From Haematobia irritans (Eukaryota; Arthropoda; Insecta; Diptera; Muscidae), in assembly GCF_050003625.1 (NCBI RefSeq), contig NC_134398.1, positions 75,073,635 to 75,137,634 on the forward strand: a stretch of DNA of 64,000 nucleotides, given 5' to 3'. Position numbers and translations under genes: made by a program. Below the pieces are notes generated by a model. The model saw nothing but the letters and a program-made list of their open reading frames with translations, searched no databases and had not been told where the DNA came from. Within the stretch, counting starts at the first letter, position 1. Each line of letters begins with the position of its first letter. This document shows, piece by piece, positions 56,643 through 64,000 of this stretch.

Positions 56643-58688
56643 TCAGTCCGCAAATAGTTTTACTATCTTCGTTATGGGTCGGCTGAGCATACCGCTAGCG
56701 GTTCTAATGTCTACTACTCGAATATTTTTGTCAGCGCCTTCGTAGGTTTTGACAACCCTCCCTAGTTTCCATTCATTTGAAGGTAAGTGATCATCTTTTT
56801 TAATAACTAAATCATTTATGGCAAGGTTTTGTTGTGGGTATTTCCATTTGTATCTACGGTGTAATTCATTCAAATATTCCGATTTCCATCTTTGACAAAA
56901 ATTCTGAGAAATAACTTTTAATCGTGTCCACCGATTTATTAATGTCACATCCCCACCAGAAATATCGGGTTCTGCCGGGGTCAACAATGGAGAACCTATC
57001 AGAAAATGTCCTGGGGTCAAAGGCTCTAAGTCTGAAGGGTCATCACTGGTTGGACTAATCGGACGTGAATTACGACAAGCCTCTATGCGGGCTAAAATAG
57101 TTGATAATTCTTCAAACGTAAAATTCATTTTTGGCATTGTTTTACGAAGGTGGGTCTTGAACGATTTAACCCCCGCCTCCCACAGACCTCCCATATGGGG
57201 AGCCCCTGGAGGAATAAATTTCCATTCTAAATTTTGATGCGTGTGTCTTTGAATAGTATTGTCTTGAATTGATTTCATAAATGCGATCCTATCTTTTTTA
57301 ATAAGTTCCGCGGCACCTATAAAGTTTTTCCCATTATCCGAGAATATTTTTTCCGGACTCCCTCTTCTGCCTATAAAACGATCTAAAGCAGCTATGAAGG
57401 ATTGGGTCGACAAACCACTAGTAGCTTCTAAGTGAATTGCGCGAGTCGAAAAACAAACAAATATACAAACATAACCTTTAGTAATAAGACAAGCACGGGC
57501 AGTCAAACTTTTTATCCCAAAGGGTCCAGCAAAATCTACCCCCGTATTTTGAAAGGGTCTAGATAACATAATGCGTTCTGGTGGCAGGGATGCCATGATT
57601 TGAGTTTGGGTCCGGTGTCGATGTATAGAACATATCCGACAATTGTGAATAACCTTTTTCACTAATTGTTTCACACGAAAAATCCAGAATTCCGATCGAA
57701 TGACACGGATCATTAGTTGATTGCCACCGTGCATTGTGACTTTATGAACAAATTCTACAAATAAAAGAGCAAACCGCGAGTCGTATGGGATTAAGATAGG
57801 ATGGCGTTCGCTATATGTAAGAGCCGGAGATTGAACTAAACGACCGTTTGATCTAAGCACTCCTTTTGAGTCGATAAATGGGTTAAACGATAAAATGCTA
57901 CTGTTTGGCGAGAGTCGCTTCTTTTGAGTCAAAGCTAAATATTCTTCAGCAAAATAATGTTTTTGAGTAACGATGATTAGACGCGTTTTTATATCATTGA
58001 GTTCAGATGAGGATATATCCTCCGACGCAATCCGAGACCGATTTGAACCTGTATTCCGCCAAAACCGCATTACATACGATAGCACTCGATAAGCGCGTGA
58101 TAAAGACGAGAAACTGGTCAAAGGGTCTTCAAAAACAGTTGTCGCGAAAACTTTAACTTGTTTAGCTTCAAGATTCGTATCTGCGTTGAGTTGAGTTTTG
58201 GGCCACCGATCTCTGGGCAATTTCAACCATTCCGGCCCCGTCCACCACAAATGATGTTCTTTTAACTCATCTGGTGAACAACCACGACTCGCGATATCGG
58301 CTGGGTTCGATTCAGAGTCCACGTGATTCCAGTTTTCATTACCGACGCTTTCTAAAATTTCGGAAACCCGATTTCCAACAAAAGTGCTCCAAGAACACGG
58401 CGGTTTACGAAGCCACGCTAAAACTATGGTGGAGTCAGTCCAGAAATGTGTCGTAAATTGCGTTATTTGTAGATTTGGAATAATTGCGTTAGCTAACTTT
58501 GATAACATAACCGCTCCGCATAACTCTAATCTCGGTGGAGAAATTTTCTTTATTGGAGCCACACGAGTTTTGGCTGCTAAAAGAAAAGTGTCTACTTGGT
58601 TTCCGATTTCTACTCGAATATAAAGCGTTGCAGCGTACGCGCTTTCCGACGCGTCACAGAAACCGTGTATTTCGACCGCGCTTGAGGG
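56643..58688 (-). pseudogene. BEL-1 pol: RNase H and integrase
   Basis: An uninterrupted frame of 681 residues runs from just after the in-frame TAA at 58,689 to TGA at 56,643. RNase H comes first: CDAS (Asp 12), LELCGA (Glu 55), WTDSTIVLAW (Asp 85) and SNPADIASRG (Asp 131). The integrase zinc domain follows with His 315, His 320, Cys 350 and Cys 353. The catalytic core has Asp 385 (GVDFAGP), Asp 451 (FSDNGKNF) and Glu 504 (PHMGGLWEAG), so all three acidic residues are kept. The C-terminal domain contains NDLVIKKDD and GRVVKTY. RNase H removes the RNA strand and integrase inserts the DNA copy. The frame is intact but cut off from the upstream parts by stops, so it is called part of a broken gag-pol. 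Confidence 0.9.
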
Positions 58689-59480
58689 TTAAAATCGAAT
58701 CCATCTTGGTACAGATATAGTATTAATAATCGGGCTATTTTTCACAAAATTTCTCCAATTCATAGTGGTTACGGGTCTTAATGTGTCATCCCACCCTATT
58801 TTATCTAACCAGACTTGCTGCATCTCTAATTTGGCAAATATAATGATCGGAGCAAGCCAGCCGCAAGGGTCGAAAAATTTGGCAATTGTCGATAGAACTT
58901 CGCGTTTAGTGAAAAGTTCTCTTTCTTCAACAGTTGACGCCTTAAATGAAAAAGTATCGGTCGCTACATTCCATCGAATGCCTAGGGTCTTAGTAGACGA
59001 TCCTTCAGACAGATCTAACCAATTGACAGGCAATAATAAATCAGGATGTAGATCATTTAATAGACGTGGGTCGTTAGAGGTCCATTTCCTCAACTCGAAA
59101 CCAGCAGAGTCTAAAACAGATGTTAATTGTTTTCTAGCGGCGAGGGTATCTTCAATCGTGTGTCCGCCCGCTAATACATCATCAACGTATAAGTTTTCTT
59201 TGATTATTTTTGAGCCCAAAGGGTATGAGTCTTGTACATCTTCAGCTAATTGAAGCAGGGTTCTTATTGCCAAAAACGGTGCGCAATTTACGCCAAAAGT
59301 GACGGTTAACAATTCGAAATTTTCCACTGGGCCATTTTCGGAGAATCGGAAAAGTATTCTTTGAAACGAAGCTTGATTTGGGTCTATTAATATCTGCCGA
59401 TACATTTTTGTAACATCGGCGTTGAAAACGTATTTGAAAAAACGCCATTTTAAAATTTGTAACACCAAATCCTGTTGGTG
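58689..59480 (-). pseudogene. BEL-1 pol: reverse transcriptase, catalytic part
   Basis: A frame of 263 residues between two in-frame TAA codons (59,481 and 58,689). Motif A is FNADVTKMYRQI with the first catalytic Asp. The LYVDDVLAGG motif near residues 97-106 carries the other two. The thumb and connection continue with KRFFDP-like text (KFFDPCGWLAP) and end at PRWIRF. The reading phase is the same as in the flanking frames, so the stop at 58,689 looks like a single base change. The first residues after the upstream stop (HQQDL) fall at a 30-bp perfect palindrome and part of the usual segment before motif A seems to be missing. Confidence 0.9.
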
Positions 59481-59486
59481 TTACAA
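59457..59486. repeat. Perfect 12-bp inverted repeat inside reverse transcriptase
   Basis: On the plus strand 'ttgtaacaccaa', then 'atcctg', then 'ttggtgttacaa'. The arms are exact complements and the loop is 6 nt. One arm contains the in-frame TAA. It lies where BEL/Pao reverse transcriptases normally have a conserved linker between the ASS motif and QQDL, suggesting that a repair event replaced coding sequence with a templated inverted copy. Confidence 0.9.
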
Positions 59487-59945
59487 TTTTTTATTTGAAG
59501 TAGGGCTTGATGCATTAAATACCACTCTAAGTTTGGTGGTCGTTCTATCTGGTTTAATAACTGCGTGGTGCGGTAAATAGTAATGAGGGGTCTTGTAAAT
59601 ATTTTGTAGATCAACTTTCCGCATGTGTCCCAATTGAAGATATTCCCTAATAGCAGCGTCGTATTCCGCCTTTATATCAGGGGTCCTGGCCAATTTCTTC
59701 TCCATTCTGTGAAATTGTGCAAGTGCAATGTTTCGAGATGCACCAATTTCTGCACCACTTTTGAATGGTAGAGTTACTATGTATCTTCCCGCTTCATTAC
59801 GTTTTGTCGTAGATTTGTAATTTGTTTCACAATAAATATCTTCAGCTGACCTCAAAATCTTTTTTGGGGTTTCTTCCATCTCCCAAAAACGTGTGATTAT
59901 TTTTTCCAAAGATGAGGCACTGTGAAGAGCAATTTTCGTAGTTGT
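59481..59945 (-). pseudogene. BEL-1 pol: reverse transcriptase N-terminal part
   Basis: This frame follows the in-frame TAG at 59,946 without a phase change. It contains ITRFWEMEE, typical of the start of BEL/Pao reverse transcriptase, and then a fingers region with GRYIVTLPFK, YLQLGHMRKV, YYLPHHAVIK and KLRVVFNASS. These make up the first part of the polymerase fold, before the catalytic aspartates. The frame ends at TAA 59,481, inside the palindrome at 59,457-59,486. There are no frameshifts, so decay here is by single changes. Confidence 0.9.
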
Positions 59946-61265
59946 CTAAATATTTTGTTGAATGGGTCCCCCAACTATCCATCCAAATACAGTGTCTTGT
60001 GCCAATATTGAGCCAAAAGATTTCATAGGAACATCATGAGTGTATATGAATGGTCCTATATCAAGCCCGATGAGCATATCAACGGGTCGACTATCGAAGA
60101 ACTGCGGATCGGCTAATCTAAGATGCCGGAACTCATCAAACAATGTTCGAACAAGAGTATGCATTGGTAAATTAGACGGAAGGATCTTTAACACGGGTGC
60201 CCAAACCTCTAATTCAAAAGTAGGGTCTATGCGTGAACAAACATTAAAAACACAAGCCTTTGTAGATGTCTCAGCAACTGTGTCACTCAAACCTGTGACG
60301 TGAACTAAATTTCTGACTGTGGGAAGTTGTAATCTGTTTTTGATTCTTTCAGAAATAAATGTCGATTGTGACCCAGGATCAATGATTGCCCTGGCGTCAT
60401 ATCTCTGTCCCTTTACTTTGATTTGAACGATAGCGGTAAACAAAAGTGTAGTTTCGGGTCGTGGAGTGGGTCTGTCTTCTTGCAACGTAAGAGTCGTTAT
60501 ACTAGGCGTTTCGTTAGTAGAAGTGGACTGTATACTAGATGAAATCGATGATTGAACTAGAGTGGAACAAGTGGCAGCACTTGCACTAGATTGTGCTCCA
60601 CCTTGAACCTGATTAACAAATGTGTTGAGAGCGGCAGCACTTGTGCTAGGTTGTGCTCCGTCTCGTACTTGATGAACTAAAGTGTTGAGAGCAACAGCAC
60701 TTGAACTAGATTGTGCTGCGTCTCGTGTGTGTGTTGTGTTGGTAGGGGTAGAGCCAACATTGCCCTTATGTAACAGACTGTGGTGTCGCTGATTACATTC
60801 CCTACAACTATAACGACTTTTGCATTCCCGAACTCCACGATCGGCCAATAAACAATTGTAGCAAAGATGATTTTGTTTTGTTATTTGTATTCTGTCATTG
60901 GGTGACCTCTCCAAAAATTTGGGACAGTTTCGCAACAAATGATTTGTCCGACAAATTGGACAAACGCTTTCATTTTGTTTGCGACTAGGATTATTAATAT
61001 TTTTCGAATTATGGTTGGCTTGTGAATTACTATTGAGTCTTGAACCCGAAGGATTATGTCTCTGAGTGACATTTGTATGAAAACTATTAACGCGATTCCC
61101 CCTTCTATCATTATCCGATCTTGATTGATTATGTTTCGAATTTTGAATTTTAATATTCCCCACCGATTCCAAAGTTTTAAACTTGTGTGACAGAAAATCG
61201 TCTAATTTCTGCCAACTTGGAAGTGTCGAACAATCCTCTAAACTGTTTTCAAATTCTTCCAAAAA
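59946..61265 (-). pseudogene. BEL-1 gag nucleocapsid and protease
   Basis: The frame lies between in-frame TAA 61,266 and TAG 59,946. After a hydrophilic Asn/Ser-rich region come three zinc motifs. The first is CPICRTNHLLRNC. The second, CYNCLLADRGVREC, has Arg where His is expected. The third is CRECNQRHHSLLH. A linker of three ~20-residue repeats (AAQSSSS, GAQPSTS, GAQSSAS) follows. The retropepsin-like domain has IIDPGSQSTFI, with the active-site Asp followed by Pro-Gly-Ser instead of the common Ser/Thr-Gly, and ends at FGWIVGGP. The nucleocapsid binds RNA and the protease cleaves the polyprotein. The family normally reads straight through into reverse transcriptase. Confidence 0.88.
60552..60735 (-). 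repeat. 60-bp coding tandem repeat, three copies
   Basis: Three ~60-bp units between the zinc knuckles and the protease encode similar 20-residue blocks, each with Ala-Gln-Ser/Pro-Ser followed by Ala-Leu-Asn-Thr or the like. The unit length is a multiple of three, so the frame is kept. It probably forms a flexible linker. Confidence 0.8.
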
Positions 61266-61790
61266 TTAACGAGGTAATTTTGTTGAAACAAGGTATACTA
61301 ATATCGGGTCCCATTTTCCCGTGTCTACTAGCAAAGACTCTAACGTTTGTGTACAAGTGTTAATTGTGCGTTGTAATTTTTGTATCGTTGACGCGTTTTC
61401 AACTGATACTGTAGGCAAATTAAACAGAATCCTAAGCTGTTCGTTAACTTGCATCCGTTTATTTTCGTATCTATTTTCTAAATTTCTCCATGCGATGTCG
61501 AAACCCTCATTAGTTAAGGGTACATTCGTAATAATTTCTCGCGCTTCTCCCGATGTTTTTTGAGTTAAATGGAATAATTTCTCGACTTTACTCAATCTTG
61601 GGTTATTAATGTAAATTGCAGAGAATAAATCTCTGAATGTAGGCCATTCGCTATACCCGCCCTTAAAAGTGTCGGTGTCGCATGGTGGTAATCGTAAATT
61701 TGGGGTCGAATTTGGGTCTACTGCCATATTTTGTGTCGTTAATGATTCCCTAGCTAATTTTTCCTGATTCTCCCGTTCCTGCCGCGCCAA
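61266..61790 (-). pseudogene. BEL-1 gag, capsid-like (DUF1759) part
   Basis: The frame contains EWPTFRDLFSAIY, LSKVEKLFHL, SGEAREII and AWRNLENRYENK, the conserved core of the BEL/Pao gag region. This part of gag forms the particle shell. It ends at an in-frame TAA at 61,266, after which coding resumes in the same phase. Its start is not natural: coding enters from the upstream frame, which has been displaced by the 10-bp duplication at 61,801-61,820. Confidence 0.88.
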
Positions 61791-62079
61791 GATCTGTGAG
61801 TTGATCGTACTTGATCGTACCTGTCTTATAGACGTCCATACCGTTTTTATAATGACCGCGAAGCTTATCCTTATCTATAGGAGTCCCTCCCTCAACTGGA
61901 ACCCTATCTCGACAATTTACATAAGCCCGCCTAACTTGGTCCCATAAAGTATTTAGCTCCACTCGAGCCGCTTCCAACGCGTGTAAATCTTCGGTGGCCG
62001 CCTTAACAGATAAAACGCTTTCAACATCCACGAGATCATTCAAACAATTGACAAATTTTTCTTTCAAAGTTCTATCCAT
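61750..62079 (-). pseudogene. BEL-1 gag N-terminal part
   Basis: The most plausible gag start is ATG at 62,079 (MDRTLKEKF). An upstream TTG in the same frame is unlikely to be used. The segment is acidic and helical in appearance, with VESVLSVKAATEDLHALE, typical of the coiled N-terminus of BEL/Pao gag. The frame is genuine only down to about 61,820; beyond the duplication it runs out of phase until a stop at 61,750. Confidence 0.8.
61801..61820. repeat. 10-bp tandem duplication that shifts the gag frame
   Basis: 'ttgatcgtac' occurs twice in direct succession. Its length is not a multiple of three. With both copies the upstream gag frame leaves phase; one copy alone would keep the two gag frames continuous. 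It is thus the single frame-breaking event in gag. Confidence 0.9.
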
Positions 62080-64000
62080 AATGTATTTTAAACTTTTTTG
62101 CACCGGTCAAAAAACTAAAATATATTAGAATTCGCGAAAGAATTAAAAAAAACTAGTTTTATTCAGAAAAAGCACGAATTTTCTACAATAAACTATTTCA
62201 AATCAAAATATTCTTTCAAACGGGACAAAACTTGTAGTGTCGAAAATATTTTCTAATCTAGAAAAAAAAGAGTCAAATTTAACAAAAAAAAAAAATTGGG
62301 TCAGTAGACAAAATGGGCCAAATTTACGTAAAAACAAAAAAATCCCAAAATTTTACGTGTACAAAAGAAATTCCAAAGAATTTCCCAAAAAAAGATCACA
62401 AAAAAAAATAAATGAAAAAAAATCCCCAAAACACAACAATTCAAAAAACAGAAAAGCAATATTATTTTTTAAAGCACGATGCTCAAAAAGATATGATTTT
62501 TAGCAATTTTGCAATACAATTAAACGAAATAAAACAAAAGCTGAAAAAAAAATTGTAAAAAAAAATGTGTCAAAAAATTTCAAAAACCAACTATCTCCTA
62601 CCTTTTTTGTGGGTCAGAGGGTCGAATAGATAGATTGGCTTTGAAATAAGGGTTGATAAAAAAATATAATTATAGAATATAAAATAAATTGTTTTCTTCA
62701 AAAAAAATGTTTCAATTGTTGCCGATTGATTCAATAGTAAATTTATTTTTTCCAGGGTCCCTTTCTACGGTGTACGGGAAATAAAATGAATGATGAATTC
62801 CCAATTAAATAATTCCAAAATCCAAAAAATCAAAAAATCGATTTGATGAAAAAAATCCAAAATTTTTATGAATTGAATGAAAACAAAATAAAATAATTTT
62901 TTTGAGCAAATAATAAGATTTAAAAAAAATGTTTGTAATTTTTTCCAACAAGAAATTATGAAAAAATTTCTTTTAGTGTAGCCGCTTTTTTTTTCCAAAA
63001 TTACTCGTCTTCCAGAAATTTCTTTTTCGCAAATTACGTAATAAAATGTGTGTCCAAAGTTCGGTGTCATGAGCATATCACAAATCCGGAGTTGTTTTTT
63101 TTACGGGTTATACAGAGTCTTTGCAACAACAAGCTCTCAACTATGAGCTCAGCAAAAACTGTTTACCAAAAATCCACAAAAAAATCAAAAAATAGGTACT
63201 CACTTTGAAGCTTTGTAAATTTGTATGTATGTGTGTAATTGGATGTATAAAAATGGCGTCTGCTTTCTGCCGCTGTGTTGTTGTGTCGCTTTGTAGTGCT
63301 GTTGAAGATTGTGTTGTGTCGCTAGGGACTGTTTGTGTCGTGAAAAACTGCAAATTTTATTGTTGGACAAAAATGTAGTTTTTTTTTTTTTAAACCGTTT
63401 TTACGGTTTTGTCCAAATTCACCAAAAATGTCCAAAGTTCAATGTTCAAAAATTATATATATATTTTTTTTTTACACGACCGAACCGATAATTGATTTTT
63501 GAAAAAAATGCACAAAAAACTTGGGTTAATTTTGTATGGGTCACTTATATGTAATTTTTTGACCAATTTTGCAAAAAACTGATTTTTTAAAATATCACAA
63601 ATAAAAATTTTACTTAAGGCAAAAAATAAAGGAAATCACTTTTTCATTATTTTTTACAGTGTAAATCAGTTTTTCTTTGATTAATTGATCAAAAAATTAC
63701 GAAAAAACACTTTTGTATGTTGGGTCATTAAATTTTTTGATTTCGAAAAAAACACTTTTTTTCTTAAAAATTCACTAATTTTTCAAAAAGTACACAATTT
63801 TTCGAAAAAAACACTTCAAAATTATTATTGTCCACAATTTTTCACTATATTGCAAACATTTTACTTAAATGGCATAACCTTTTATTTTTACAGTGTATCA
63901 TTAATGTCATTACCCTTTTATTTTGTTTTCTCTCTATGCTTTATATGTTTGTATGTACGTGTGTGTGTTTGACTATTTTTTGGCTGTCCGCTTGTTGGTC
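62080..64000 (-). other. Long AT-rich BEL-1 leader, no gene seen
   Basis: This stretch is very AT-rich, with many A or T runs and no supported reading frame. It contains neither a copy of the BEL-1 LTR nor a recognisable primer-binding site. The minus-strand part at about 63,210-63,345 is more balanced in composition ('agcgacacaac' motifs) and ends in a strong splice-donor match. The motif 'cgaaaaaa(a)cactt' recurs three times (63,699, 63,744, 63,804). It is interpreted as leader because it lies just before gag, but it may include unrelated sequence. Confidence 0.5.
63198..63207 (-). promoter_or_regulatory. Candidate splice donor in the BEL-1 leader
   Basis: Minus-strand CAAA followed by GTGAGTACC fits the consensus 5' splice site well. 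It could pair with the acceptor just before the 3' frame to make a subgenomic RNA that skips gag-pol. Motif evidence only. Confidence 0.4.

Larger units (their letters stand above)
55013..64000 (-). mobile_element. BEL-1: BEL/Pao LTR retrotransposon, 5' end beyond window
   Basis: Minus-strand order is leader, gag, protease, reverse transcriptase, RNase H, integrase, extra 3' frame, polypurine tract, LTR. This gag-protease-RT-RNaseH-integrase order with the three-knuckle nucleocapsid and FGWIVGGP protease end is diagnostic of BEL/Pao. The element sits inside the integrase of BEL-2. A matching 5' LTR is not present up to 64,000. Four in-frame stops and one frameshift in gag-pol make this copy non-functional as it stands. 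Confidence 0.85.

Noticed and set aside
58765..59253. 162-codon plus-strand frame
   Set aside because: It is the antisense shadow of the reverse transcriptase, whose motifs are clear on the minus strand.
61321..61563. Plus-strand frame opposite gag
   Set aside because: Antisense of the conserved gag core, with no features of its own.
62237..62503. Lys/Asn-rich plus-strand frame, and similar frames at 62,765, 63,309 and 63,685
   Set aside because: Low-complexity A/T-rich sequence with no recognisable domain.

Overview
The window is repeat-dominated nuclear DNA from a higher fly. The dispersed sub-repeats that alternate 'ctaaatctgaaccgattt' with 'gtgtaaatcgggcgaaagc', the BEL/Pao retroelements and the mariner remnant together fit a calyptrate (muscid-like) dipteran. 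That assignment rests on recognition of repeat families, not on a database search. I find no host protein-coding gene.

Layout. (1) From 1 to about 48,030 there is a homogenised tandem array of 48 copies of a ~0.98-1.03 kb monomer. Each monomer carries two full ~150-bp internal sub-repeats plus a third partial one, one GACA/GACG microsatellite and one hairpin. Spacing of shared variants shows a 15-monomer block of ~14.68 kb present twice in tandem almost without change, and a smaller 5-monomer periodicity in the first 10 kb. (2) At 45,830-47,582 a ~1.75-kb DNA transposon with CAC-type ends has inserted into one monomer; it carries two tRNA-like sequences pointing away from each other. (3) From 48 to 54 kb lie diverged relatives: array-edge monomers, a (TA)n tract between opposite-strand repeats, two copies of a dispersed element that includes a head the array monomers lack, and an internally deleted mariner. 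(4) From 54.2 to 64 kb, on the minus strand, is a nested pair of BEL/Pao LTR retrotransposons.

Retroelements. The outer element (BEL-2) is represented only by the C-terminal part of its integrase and a remnant of its 3' LTR. The inner element (BEL-1) has inserted into that integrase. BEL-1 shows, in order on the minus strand, an AT-rich leader of at least 1.9 kb, gag, protease, reverse transcriptase, RNase H, integrase, then an extra 3' reading frame, a polypurine tract and a 698-bp LTR. Its 5' LTR is not in the window. Gag-pol carries four in-frame stops and one 10-bp duplication that shifts the frame, so this copy is probably dead.

The most unusual item is the BEL-1 3' reading frame. It occupies the place where an env-like gene would lie, follows a good splice acceptor, is richer in G+C than gag-pol, and looks like a second copy of the nucleocapsid-protease segment in which the protease active-site aspartate is absent.
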